A DNA stretch of 31,056 bases from a virus, in IMG/VR virus record IMGVR_UViG_3300017968_001129, positions 1 to 31,056 of that record; one strand, given 5' to 3'. Of the stretch, positions 8,836 to 15,571 are shown in pieces (the stretch's first letter is position 1; every line of letters starts with the position of its first letter). Both the position numbers and the translations under genes were made by a program. Under the pieces are notes generated by a model. That model was given only the letters and a program-made list of their open reading frames with translations. It was not told the origin of the DNA and ran no database searches.

Positions 8836-10003
8836 GTTGTACCCAGACCCCGTGGAGGGGCCGTACACGGTCCCAAGCGGCACGGACATTGCTGATGGGC
8901 CGCAGGCGTTCCGTGACTTTGCTGACTCTCTTGGCGGCTTGTCGGACACGTTGGAGATCGTGGAGATTGCGGGGGATCACACGGCGACAGCGGTGGAGAT
9001 GGGCGGCTTGTTCACGTACAGCGGCTTGGACTCTCCGACGCTGACGATCCCTGACGGGCTTGCGCCTGTTGGCAGCGTGTTCGCGGTGTCGAACTTGTCG
9101 GACGCTGCTGACTCTGCTGTGACGGTGGAGACTCCCAACCTCACGGAGACTGTTGGGCAGTACGCAATCGTGTCGTTCACGCAGGTCGCGGTTGATGTGT
9201 GGATACCGAACGGCGGCGGTGCTGGCGGCGGTGAAGAGCCGAAAGACCCGACAGCACCTCCCGACCCTGGCGTGTTTGATGAGGTGGCTGGAACGGGCGG
9301 CACTTACTTTGACAAGACCATCGACGAAACGACGTACAGGACTGTGGAGTTCCTTGACGATGGGACGTTTGTGTTGAGTGAGCCTGGTGCTGTTAGTTGG
9401 TGGCTGGGTTCCGCTGGTGGAAGCGGGGGCACTTACAACGGTAACGGCGTCCTAGGTGCAGGTGGTGGTCATGGTGCTGTGTGGGAGATGCACGACTATT
9501 ACCTGCCTGCTGGCACTTACACAGTAACTATTGGTCAGCCAGGTTCCAGAGCCAGCGCACAGGGAGGCGCAACTGTAATCACGCCAGAAACACCTTTGAG
9601 CAACATGATCACTTCATTCAGTTGTCGTGGAGGTCAAGGAGGGAGTGGTTCTGCTGGGGCTGGCCCGAACACTCAGTATCCATTTGCTGATGCGACCACT
9701 CAGGGCGGCATTACTCGCGTTACAGATAGTCAGCCTTACTACACGGGTGGAACGCCAGGTGCGGGTTACGGAGGCGGGGCTGCTGGTCTTGGTGGTGGCG
9801 TGACGGGCCGCATGGGTGGCCCTACCCTGACGATTACGGGCTGGGGGCAAGCGGATTTTGATTACGGCAAGGGCGGGTCATCGCAGTATGGCTCAGATGC
9901 CGTAGTCGTGAACTGCGGGTACGGAGGCGATGGCGACCATCAGAACGGCTTTGCAAACGGCTCGTCAGGTCGGGCGTACATCCGTGTCAGGGTGGTTGAG
10001 TAA
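8828..10003 (+). CDS. Glycine-rich tail-tip protein (adaptor plus receptor-binding type domain)
   Basis: A 391-residue protein in two parts. Residues ~1-130 form an adaptor-like beta domain containing FRDFADSLGGL and SPTLTIPDGLAPVGSVFAV. After a Gly/Pro linker (NGGGAGGGEEPKDPTAPPDPG), residues ~155-391 are very rich in glycine, with repeats such as GSAGGSGGTYNGNG and PGAGYGGGAAGLGGG. Glycine-rich sandwich domains of this kind occur at the distal end of many phage fibres and can contact receptors. The N-terminal domain is paralogous to the next gene. ATG 8828 follows a purine-rich AGAGGGAGAG. Receptor binding is inference. Confidence 0.65.
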   Translation: MPELYPDPVEGPYTVPSGTDIADGPQAFRDFADSLGGLSDTLEIVEIAGDHTATAVEMGGLFTYSGLDSPTLTIPDGLAPVGSVFAVSNLSDAADSAVTVETPNLTETVGQYAIVSFTQVAVDVWIPNGGGAGGGEEPKDPTAPPDPGVFDEVAGTGGTYFDKTIDETTYRTVEFLDDGTFVLSEPGAVSWWLGSAGGSGGTYNGNGVLGAGGGHGAVWEMHDYYLPAGTYTVTIGQPGSRASAQGGATVITPETPLSNMITSFSCRGGQGGSGSAGAGPNTQYPFADATTQGGITRVTDSQPYYTGGTPGAGYGGGAAGLGGGVTGRMGGPTLTITGWGQADFDYGKGGSSQYGSDAVVVNCGYGGDGDHQNGFANGSSGRAYIRVRVVE

Positions 10004-10350
10004 TGCAATACACGAACCCTGATGGGCTGACGCTGGAAGTCCCTGGCTACCTGGACGTTCTGGACATGGACGCTGACTTCAAGGCGTTCATTGACAGCCT
10101 GCCTGATTTCGGGCCTGTGAATGTTGTGGCGGTGGGCGCGTTCCACACGGTGACCGCGCCTGACGAGAGCAAGTTGTTCGCCACGCCAGAGGACTGCACG
10201 CTGACGCTGGCTGATGGGTTGAACGCTGGCTTCCAGATCGCTGCGTGGAGTCAGGAAGGGTTCGTGAGCATTGTGTCGAACGAGCAGATCGCAGCAGCAA
10301 CGGACATACCGCCAGACTTGGTGGGGATTGTGACAAAGGTGAGGGCATGA
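10003..10350 (+). CDS. Short tail protein, paralogue of the adaptor domain upstream
   Basis: A 115-residue protein that aligns by eye with residues ~10-100 of the preceding tail-tip protein. The shared pattern is FKAFIDSLPDF versus FRDFADSLGGL, then GAFHTVTA versus GDHTATAV, then CTLTLADGLNAGF versus PTLTIPDGLAPVG. It lacks the glycine-rich part, which is supplied by the separate gene downstream. It probably forms an attachment domain at the tail tip. It starts one base into the previous stop (TAATG) and overlaps the next start (ATGA), so all three are likely translated together. Confidence 0.6.
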   Translation: MQYTNPDGLTLEVPGYLDVLDMDADFKAFIDSLPDFGPVNVVAVGAFHTVTAPDESKLFATPEDCTLTLADGLNAGFQIAAWSQEGFVSIVSNEQIAAATDIPPDLVGIVTKVRA

Positions 10351-11549
10351 AAGCGAACGCGCCATTGTGGATTGTGTCTCTTGGTCAGGGTGGCGGGGAT
10401 TCTGCTGCCGTGGGTGGACCTGGCGCGCCTGTTATTACAGAGCAAAAGGGCGGCGTGATTTGGTTCGATCAGGGCGAGGAAGGCGCAGCGGGAGCAACGC
10501 TGGGCTACGGCTGCGAGATTGAGCCGGAAGGCCCAACGCTGGCGCTTGATGTTGTTGATCCTGCTGACGGCGGCGTTATCAGCGTCAGCAACACGCAACC
10601 TGACACGGAGTACGTCGTCACGGTCTATGGCGTGAACGCTGCTGGACGCGGCAAGTCGGCTCGCACAGACCCGTTCTTGATGAACTACAACGCTGCTGAA
10701 GGTTCTGGCAGCAACTACGACTACAAAGAGCAAGATGATTGGAACGGCACGGGGCAGAAGTGGGCGGTTCACACTTACCGCGCCAACGGCACTTTCACGG
10801 TTCGTTCTGACGTTGAGCCGTTCCACGTTCTTGTAGTGGCAGGTGGCGGTAACGGTGCAGGACAGTGGGGCAACAACGCGCAAGGGTTCGTTGGCGGCTC
10901 TGGTGGCAGCGGCGGCGTTATCTACACCAAGGACAGCAACAATCACGTTACTGCGCCGCAGGGTGATTACCCGATTGTGGTTGGCGGTCAGAACGTGGAC
11001 AGTAGTGCGTTTGGCCTTGTTGCTAAGAAGGGTGGGCGAGGCAATCAGGGCGCAGGTTCGTCGGGCGGCTCTGGTGGAGGATCGGCCTGGGCAGACGCAT
11101 ACCACGGGCCTGGTGGCGGTACGGCGTATCAGGGCCACGCGGGAGAGGCTGGCGCATTCCAAGGCGGCAGGAAACGCGGTGGCGGTGCTGGAAACTATGA
11201 GGCAAGCACCTCCTTCACAAGTTCTGGACGAGTGGTGGACATTCGTGGTTACGACGAAACCGTGGCAGCGTTCGGCAACACAAGTTGGGGATCAGGCGGC
11301 TGGGGTGAGGGCTACAACGCTGCCGGTAAGCCTGGTCAGACGGGTGCAGTTGTCGTGGCGTATCAGATTGGGTTCAGCACTACGCGAGAGATTGAGCAGG
11401 CACGCGCTGTTGCTGCTGCCCGTCAAGAGGGATTTGTTGCTGGTGAAGCCAATGCGTACACGGCTGCGTATGAGGAAGTGGCGAATGAGGTTGATGCGAT
11501 GATCGCTGACGCGAAGCCAAAGCGCACACGGAAGAAGGCGGCTGAGTAA
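10347..11549 (+). CDS. Glycine-rich tail-tip protein with fibronectin III-like domain
   Basis: A 400-residue protein. Residues ~25-110 look like a fibronectin type III domain, ending in the hallmark TEYVVTVYGVNAAGRGKSA. After an aromatic beta segment (QKWAVHTYRANGTFTVRSD; FHVLVVAGGGNG) comes a long glycine-rich domain (~165-345) with runs such as GGSGGSGGVIY and GSSGGSGGGSAW. The last ~45 residues are helical and end in a basic KPKRTRKKAAE. Fn3 domains in phage virions often help bind carbohydrate surfaces. The start at 10347 forms ATGA with the preceding stop. It is a second version of the glycine-rich tip module seen in the gene at 8828. Confidence 0.65.
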   Translation: MKANAPLWIVSLGQGGGDSAAVGGPGAPVITEQKGGVIWFDQGEEGAAGATLGYGCEIEPEGPTLALDVVDPADGGVISVSNTQPDTEYVVTVYGVNAAGRGKSARTDPFLMNYNAAEGSGSNYDYKEQDDWNGTGQKWAVHTYRANGTFTVRSDVEPFHVLVVAGGGNGAGQWGNNAQGFVGGSGGSGGVIYTKDSNNHVTAPQGDYPIVVGGQNVDSSAFGLVAKKGGRGNQGAGSSGGSGGGSAWADAYHGPGGGTAYQGHAGEAGAFQGGRKRGGGAGNYEASTSFTSSGRVVDIRGYDETVAAFGNTSWGSGGWGEGYNAAGKPGQTGAVVVAYQIGFSTTREIEQARAVAAARQEGFVAGEANAYTAAYEEVANEVDAMIADAKPKRTRKKAAE

Positions 11550-12454
11550 TGCTTGGCATGGGCTTCACGCAGTTGGAACCGGATTGGCCTGCCGTGGACT
11601 ATGTGCGGATTTGGGACATTGGCTGCGATTGGGCGAGGATCAACACCAGCCGGAACGTGTACGAGTGGGCGCGGCTGGACGCTGTTGTTGCCAAGGCTGA
11701 GAGCATTGGTGCGCGGGTGTGTTACGTCCACCACGGCGTTCCGCAATGGCTGGCGAAGAACCCTGTCAATGATCACACGGCCCCGTGGATGCCTCCTGGC
11801 AGCAACAGCGTGCCGAAAGACATTGACGCCTGGAACGAGTGGGTGTGGCACGTTGCGTCGCGTTACAAAGGACGTATCCACGCCTACGAGATTGGCAACG
11901 AACTTCAGTTGCCGGATTTCCTGTTCCCGTGGGATCAGGCGAACCGCAAAACGTGGGCGAAGATGCACAAGCGCGCCTACAACACGATCAAGACGGTGGA
12001 CCCTGACGCCCTGGTGGGCACAGCGTCCATCTTGCCTCGCAAGTCGTCGGGTGGTGTGAAGAAGGGCGGCAAGTACCTGGACGAGATTGCCAAGGTTGCT
12101 GGCAAGACGAGCAGCGGCAAGCAGAAGGCGTGGCCTGCCGACTTTGTCGCTTGCCACATCTACCCAACCGTGGGCGAGAACTATCCAGAGTGGCGTGACT
12201 ACTTCAAGGAAGTGAAGCAAGCGAGCAAGGATCGCGGTGGGCCTAGCAAGGTGTGGGTGACTGAATCTGCCTGGGACTTGCTGGGTCCTGCTACGGAGGA
12301 CGCCAAGGGGCAGAACATGATGCGGAAGGTGCGTGAGAAGCACAGCGGATACGTGTTCTGGTACGCATACGATCGCCCCGACCTTGGCGGCACGGGCGGC
12401 TTGATGAAAGAGGGCACGCTGACGTGGGGAGAGTTGGAGAAGTTCCGTGCCTAG
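11549..12454 (+). CDS. Glycoside hydrolase, TIM-barrel (clan GH-A type)
   Basis: A 301-residue protein resembling retaining clan GH-A enzymes (GH5/GH39-like). The acid/base motif is at IGNEL (N117-E118, at the end of strand 4). The likely nucleophile is E239 in VWVTESAW. Other barrel-like pieces are YVRIWDIGCDWARI near the N terminus, RVCYVHHGVPQWL, and YVFWYAYDRPD near the C terminus. No signal peptide or membrane segment is seen. The gene follows the tail-tip genes (TAATG start), so the enzyme may be a tail-associated depolymerase degrading host cell-wall or capsule sugars, although an independent role is possible. The substrate cannot be told from sequence. Confidence 0.75.
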   Translation: MLGMGFTQLEPDWPAVDYVRIWDIGCDWARINTSRNVYEWARLDAVVAKAESIGARVCYVHHGVPQWLAKNPVNDHTAPWMPPGSNSVPKDIDAWNEWVWHVASRYKGRIHAYEIGNELQLPDFLFPWDQANRKTWAKMHKRAYNTIKTVDPDALVGTASILPRKSSGGVKKGGKYLDEIAKVAGKTSSGKQKAWPADFVACHIYPTVGENYPEWRDYFKEVKQASKDRGGPSKVWVTESAWDLLGPATEDAKGQNMMRKVREKHSGYVFWYAYDRPDLGGTGGLMKEGTLTWGELEKFRA

Positions 12455-12815
12455 GGAGAGCAAAACGATTGTCCTGCCGTGGACGAAGCCGCTGCTGAAC
12501 CTAAACAGCCGTCAGCATTGGGCAGCGAAGGCGCGTGACACGGAGCAGGTGCGAAGCGTGACAGCGTTGTTGTGCAGGGACGTTGCACGGGCTGACAAGG
12601 TGCGTGTCGTCCTGTCTTACGCGCCACGGGACAAGCGGCGCAGGGATGCCGACAACCTTGTCGGGATGCTGAAGCCGATCTGCGACGGCATTGTGGACGC
12701 GGGTGTTGTGCCTGATGACACGCCAGAGTTCATGGTCAAAGAGATGCCCGTGATCAAAGAGCCTGCGGGTAAGCACGCTCGCATGGAACTGCTGGTGGAG
12801 GCTCTTGATGAATGA
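12447..12815 (+). CDS. rusA: RusA-like Holliday junction resolvase
   Basis: A 122-residue protein with the RusA pattern: an N-terminal segment (LNLNSRQHWAAKAR), then the metal-binding acidic cluster DADNLVGMLKPICDGI, followed by GVVPDDTPEFM. RusA-family enzymes cut four-way DNA junctions as dimers and can resolve replication or recombination intermediates before packaging. It starts at GTG 12447, overlapping the hydrolase by 8 nt. The location between tail and lysis genes is unusual, since such resolvases usually sit with replication genes. The conserved acidic residues all appear present. Confidence 0.85.
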   Translation: MPRESKTIVLPWTKPLLNLNSRQHWAAKARDTEQVRSVTALLCRDVARADKVRVVLSYAPRDKRRRDADNLVGMLKPICDGIVDAGVVPDDTPEFMVKEMPVIKEPAGKHARMELLVEALDE

Positions 12816-12999
12816 GAAGTGGCTGCGGTTCACGCTGGCTGTAACGGTTCCGATCACGTTCGCGTTGGTGCTTATCGGCGCGACGTTCCGTGATAGGCAA
12901 GTCAATGAGGCGATTGCCGGTGGGCTGATCGCTGTCCTGGGCGCAATCGTTGCGCTGTTCGCTACAAAGAACGGAGGGAAAGGTGATGGAGAAAAATAA
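12808..12999 (+). CDS. Holin-like small membrane protein
   Basis: A 63-residue protein with two hydrophobic segments, about residues 8-27 (FTLAVTVPITFALVLIGATF) and 36-54 (AIAGGLIAVLGAIVALFAT), separated by a short charged turn (RDRQVNE) and ending in a basic, glycine-rich tail (KNGGKGDGEK). This is the layout of class II-like holins, which make membrane lesions that trigger lysis. ATG 12808 is preceded by GGAGG (12797-12801); an in-frame TTG at 12805 is less likely. The gene is two positions upstream of the endolysin, which supports the role. Confidence 0.7.
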   Translation: MNEKWLRFTLAVTVPITFALVLIGATFRDRQVNEAIAGGLIAVLGAIVALFATKNGGKGDGEK

Positions 13000-13114
13000 G
13001 TTTGATGACGCTCGTGACGAGATGCTGTCGAAACTGAAAGACATTGTCGCGGAGAAGCACCCTGGCGAGGATCACCCGCAGGACACCGTTGAGGAGGTGT
13101 CGAAAGATGCGTAA
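12986..13114 (+). CDS. Small acidic protein in the lysis cassette
   Basis: A 42-residue ORF: it begins MEKNKFDDARDEMLSKLK and ends EEVSKDA. It is strongly charged, likely helical, with no membrane segment. ATG 12986 follows GGAGGG (12973-12978) and overlaps the holin-like gene by 14 nt; its stop overlaps the endolysin start. The good ribosome binding site and tight packing support real translation. The function is unknown; a role in lysis timing is only a guess from position. Confidence 0.55.
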   Translation: MEKNKFDDARDEMLSKLKDIVAEKHPGEDHPQDTVEEVSKDA

Positions 13115-13814
13115 CGTGGAACAGGCACTTGCCTGGTTGGAGAAGGAAAGCAAGACGCCTTCGCAGTCGTGGAAGGGACTTTGTCAAAGCAGTGCTCGAT
13201 CGTGCTACTCCATGCCGGCGTGGGCTCCATCGGCCAAGGACGCGTGGGCAGCGGTCGGGTCGAAATACAAACACCCGATCACGCGGTACGACGACAAGGA
13301 ATGGTGGGCAAGCATTCCCGCTGGCGCAATCATCTACTCCATCCCGTCGAACAGTAAGTACGGTCACGCGTGGGTTGCCGCTGGAGACATGAGCGCGTGG
13401 AGCGTAGATTACAAACGGAGTGGGTACATCGACCTCGTAGACATACGGCTCAAAGGCTGGAACTCGTACTACCAGGCAACGGTGGGATGGATTGACGGCT
13501 GTCAGTGGTACACGGACAACCAACACAGGTTCAAGGGATTGCGTGTGGACTTGTGGGACGGCAAGATTCCTCCGTATGAGAACGTCAAAGCGGCTGACGA
13601 CGATCGCAGTCTTGCTAATGCCGCTGTCTGGAGGCTTTCTTGCAGGCTGGCTGATCTCGGGTTTGCTTCTAAGAAGTACGTTCCGATCAAGTACGAGCAG
13701 ACGTGGCCCGTGAAAATGATGGAGTCGTACAACGAAGTGCATGGCCCTGGAATGGAGGACCCGACTGTGATGGGTCCGAAAGCGTTCGATCGCATCTTCA
13801 AGAAAGGTGTGTAG
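13107..13814 (+). CDS. Endolysin with CHAP-like peptidase domain
   Basis: A 235-residue protein. The N-terminal ~150 residues resemble CHAP/NlpC-type cysteine peptidases that cut peptidoglycan. Candidate catalytic residues are Cys26 in WKGLCQSSARSC (Cys33 is an alternative) and His87 in KYGHAWVAAGD. IPAGAIIYSIP before the His matches the usual PGDI/Y strand of CHAP domains. Residues ~175-235 (DRSLANAAVWRLSCRLADLGF... VMGPKAFDRIF) look like a small wall-binding domain. ATG 13107 has a strong GAGGAGGTG (13091-13099). The holin-like gene is just upstream. No signal peptide is seen, in keeping with holin-dependent release. Confidence 0.75.
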   Translation: MRNVEQALAWLEKESKTPSQSWKGLCQSSARSCYSMPAWAPSAKDAWAAVGSKYKHPITRYDDKEWWASIPAGAIIYSIPSNSKYGHAWVAAGDMSAWSVDYKRSGYIDLVDIRLKGWNSYYQATVGWIDGCQWYTDNQHRFKGLRVDLWDGKIPPYENVKAADDDRSLANAAVWRLSCRLADLGFASKKYVPIKYEQTWPVKMMESYNEVHGPGMEDPTVMGPKAFDRIFKKGV

Positions 13815-14098
13815 TGGCGAAGAAGGATTGGCGGCTGGTTGCGGCTGGCGTGGACGGTTTCAACAAACCTAAGCGCACGCCGAACCACCCCACCAAGAGC
13901 CACGTTGTTGTTGCGAAGGAGGGCAGCAACGTCAAGACGATTCGGTTTGGGCAGCAGGGCGTGTCTGGCTCACCTGCGAAGAAGGGTGAGAGCGAGGCTG
14001 ACCGGAAGCGTCGCAAGGCGTTCAAGTCCAGGCACGCGTCCAACATTGCAAAGGGCAAGATGAGCGCGGCGTATTGGGCCGACAAGGTGAAGTGGTAG
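13814..14098 (+). CDS. Small basic conserved phage protein
   Basis: A 94-residue protein starting at GTG 13814, which overlaps the endolysin TAG by one base. It is very basic, with an N-terminal DWRLVAAGVDGFNKPKRTPNHPTKSH and a C-terminal block KRRKAFKSRHASNIAKGKMSAAYWADKVKW. Similar C-terminal blocks (short basic helix, then SAAYWA-KVKW) occur in small phage proteins of unknown role, often near structural genes. The basic nature suggests DNA or nucleoprotein contact. I cannot name the function. Confidence 0.6.
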   Translation: MAKKDWRLVAAGVDGFNKPKRTPNHPTKSHVVVAKEGSNVKTIRFGQQGVSGSPAKKGESEADRKRRKAFKSRHASNIAKGKMSAAYWADKVKW

Positions 14099-14163
14099 TG
14101 CTGCTCCTGCGCCACGCGTAGATCCCGCTGATAGAGGCGATTTCGGACCCGGTGTTTCACACG

Positions 14164-14199
14164 TACAGCGTGCCGCTGTAGGGTTAGCGCCATGCGCTA
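14164..14199. repeat. Two adjacent perfect inverted repeats
   Basis: TACAGCG/CGCTGTA (7 bp, 3-nt centre TGC, 14164-14180) is followed after 4 nt by TAGCGC/GCGCTA (6 bp, 3-nt centre CAT, 14185-14199). The tight centres suit either RNA hairpins or dimer-type protein binding sites. They are outside any gene. Confidence 0.6.
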
Positions 14200-14436
14200 G
14201 ACAGGTTGAGCCCCCGACAGGGCGACGCTTCGGCAGTAGACCGGGTCACGCGCACGGCACTTGACAACAGAACACAGGACGCAACGGCGCAGCGCACACG
14301 CGCCCCCAGGTCGGCTGGTGGGTGGCAGCGCGGAGAAGCAGAAGTGCACCGCACGAGGCCAAGCCTCTATCAAGCGCAATGCACGGCGAGCGAACTCCTG
14401 TAGCGATGGGCGTGGACGGTCTGTATTGGATCTCAG

Positions 14437-14493
14437 GCACGGGGTTTGCTTCGGCATGACCTCGTGCTTGGGGTGGAGTGCAGACCGCACTCC
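14437..14493 (+). promoter_or_regulatory. Two hairpins in the leader of the 14523 gene
   Basis: The first hairpin has an 8-bp stem (14437-14444 with 14460-14467, one G-U) enclosing an inner TGC-TTCG-GCA stem with a stable UUCG tetraloop. The second pairs GGAGTGC (14475-14481) with GCACTCC (14487-14493) around AGACC. Neither is followed by a T-run. They lie directly upstream of a CAA-repeat leader and ribosome binding site, so a leader RNA role is more likely than termination. Confidence 0.55.
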
Positions 14494-14496
14494 TGA

Positions 14497-14522
14497 CAAC
14501 AACAACAGTTCAGGAGAACAAC
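14497..14522 (+). promoter_or_regulatory. CAA-repeat translation leader, copy 1
   Basis: The 12-mer CAACAACAACAG (14497-14508), then two bases, CAGGAGA and five bases, leads straight to ATG 14523. The same arrangement with identical spacing occurs before ATG 15192. Unstructured CAA repeats next to a ribosome binding site would favour efficient initiation. Confidence 0.5.
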
Positions 14523-15080
14523 ATGCAGAACGTACAAGAGGACGTCACGTCTTTCACGTACAACGAAGCGCAGTACGACCACGGCAGCGACAACAAAGTT
14601 GCGTGCGAGGACCGCATCGAAATGCTGGAGACTGCAAACACGCTGCTGGTTGGTGCTGAGTTTGAGGCGCACGACAAAGTGACGCACAAGTTGCAGACGA
14701 CGCAGCGGCAACTCAACGCAGCACGAGATCGGTACATGGAAAAGGGCCTGGCGTACAACCGCCTTGAAGAAGCAATGCAGCAGTTCTACAACGACCTGCG
14801 CGCTGCTGACCCTGGTGCGGACGTTGCGTCCATTGTTGATGGGTTCGAATCGCTGTGCCAACAGCACAGCATTCCGCTGACAAAGACTGTGGAGGTAAAG
14901 GTCACAGTTGAGTTGGAGGTTGAGGTTCCAATCGGTGCTGACCTTGTTGATTTGAACAACGTGGACGTTGGCATTGACCCAGAAGGCATCACGTTCACAG
15001 CGTGGAGCAAGGAGACGCTGGACGTTGATGACTTTGAGATTGCTGACTGCGAGGTTGGACGCACACTTTGGTCTGACTAG
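14523..15080 (+). CDS. Hypothetical protein, coiled-coil plus acidic beta domain
   Basis: A 185-residue protein starting at ATG 14523 behind CAGGAGA. Residues ~25-95 are helical and may form a coiled coil (RIEMLETANTLLVGAEFEAHDK; LQTTQRQLNAARDRYMEKG). The C-terminal ~75 residues switch to a strongly acidic beta pattern (KTVEVKVTVELEVEVPIG, then DLVDLNNVDVGID). I do not recognise a family. It heads a block of early-type genes and is followed 7 nt after its stop by the first tRNA-like minihelix. The strong leader suggests high expression. Confidence 0.7.
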   Translation: MQNVQEDVTSFTYNEAQYDHGSDNKVACEDRIEMLETANTLLVGAEFEAHDKVTHKLQTTQRQLNAARDRYMEKGLAYNRLEEAMQQFYNDLRAADPGADVASIVDGFESLCQQHSIPLTKTVEVKVTVELEVEVPIGADLVDLNNVDVGIDPEGITFTAWSKETLDVDDFEIADCEVGRTLWSD

Positions 15081-15086
15081 CAAGTA

Positions 15087-15127
15087 GCCCTGACGGTCGC
15101 AGCGCGGGTTCGACTCCCGCGCAGGGC
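15087..15127 (+). ncRNA. tRNA-like minihelix element, copy 1
   Basis: GCCCTG (15087-15092) can pair with CAGGGC (15122-15127). Between them lie the 10-nt ACGGTCGCAG and a T-arm-like hairpin with a 6-bp stem (CGCGGG/CCCGCG) and the loop TTCGACT, a match to the tRNA T-loop consensus. D and anticodon arms are absent and no CCA follows. The element begins 7 nt after the stop of the 14523 gene. The second copy keeps both stems with compensatory changes. Confidence 0.7.
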
Positions 15128-15165
15128 GCGCAACGACCTTCCAATGGTCTTGTAGCAACACCGTC

Positions 15166-15191
15166 CAACAACAACAGAGCAGGAGATACAC
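15166..15191 (+). promoter_or_regulatory. CAA-repeat translation leader, copy 2
   Basis: CAACAACAACAG (15166-15177), two bases, CAGGAGA, five bases, ATG 15192. This matches copy 1 in sequence and spacing and follows the first minihelix element. A third CAACAACAACAG is at 17715-17726, upstream of the recombinase gene, but there the ribosome binding site is further away. Confidence 0.5.
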
Positions 15192-15473
15192 ATGCCTGAG
15201 AACTACTACCGTCCTCGTGGCCCGTTCACGCGCCGCCCTGGTCGGTTGGCAGAGAACGCTTTGGCGAAGGCAAACAACAATGCTTGGCTCGCGTATGCAC
15301 GCAAGATTGAGTGCAAGTGCTGCAACCGCACCGCCGATCAAACGGACGGCACTTGGTACCAAGGGTCAGCACGCGGCGCTGAGTTTGTGTGTGATGGACA
15401 CGTTTGCTTCGTTGATGACACAACTTGTCGCGAGTGCAGCAGCGCGCCGTTTGTGACTACTCCGATCCGTTAG
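15192..15473 (+). CDS. Small Cys-rich putative zinc-binding protein
   Basis: A 93-residue protein with a basic, Arg/Pro-rich N terminus (YYRPRGPFTRRPGR) and seven cysteines: CKCCN near residue 41, then C near 67, C near 72, and CREC near 79-82. The spacing suggests one or two zinc sites. Such small zinc-ribbon proteins are common among phage early genes and may bind nucleic acid or host proteins. It lies between the two tRNA-like minihelices, and its stop (15471-15473) is 8 nt before the second. I do not recognise a family. Confidence 0.65.
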   Translation: MPENYYRPRGPFTRRPGRLAENALAKANNNAWLAYARKIECKCCNRTADQTDGTWYQGSARGAEFVCDGHVCFVDDTTCRECSSAPFVTTPIR

Positions 15474-15481
15474 TTCGGGGC

Positions 15482-15520
15482 GCCCTGATGGTCGCAGCCA
15501 GGTTCGACTCCTGGCAGGGC
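15482..15520 (+). ncRNA. tRNA-like minihelix element, copy 2
   Basis: GCCCTG (15482-15487) pairs with CAGGGC (15515-15520). The 10-nt linker ATGGTCGCAG differs from copy 1 at one base. The T-arm stem is CCAGG/CCTGG with the same TTCGACT loop. Stem bases differ from copy 1 on both sides yet still pair perfectly, which is evidence for selection on RNA structure. CGCAACG follows in both copies one base after the acceptor strand. Confidence 0.7.
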
Positions 15521-15571
15521 ACGCAACGCAACAATGCAGTTGCACCAATACAGAAAAAGGAAGTGATTGAA

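Larger units (their letters stand above)
14099..14522. other. Non-coding, hairpin-rich gap between late and early-type genes
   Basis: This 424-base stretch has no convincing ORF on either strand. It holds several short inverted repeats: 14152-14162, 14164-14180, 14185-14199, 14355-14367, 14437-14467 and 14475-14493. A TTGACA at 14261 has no acceptable -10 partner. It separates the lysis end of the structural block from a block of early-type genes and would be a natural place for a promoter, a small RNA or an origin. No T-tract follows any of these hairpins, so no intrinsic terminator is called. Confidence 0.6.

Noticed and set aside
14261-14289. Promoter from the perfect TTGACA at 14261
   Set aside because: At the right distance the bases are GCAACGG, with no resemblance to a -10 box.
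14261-14659. ORF spanning the non-coding gap
   Set aside because: Its product is Arg/Ser/Gly-rich with no ribosome binding site, and it overlaps the well-started gene at 14523 in another frame.
15087-15127. Complete tRNA gene
   Set aside because: Only the acceptor and T-arm can form; there is no D-arm, anticodon arm or CCA, and only 10 nt lie where about 41 would be needed.
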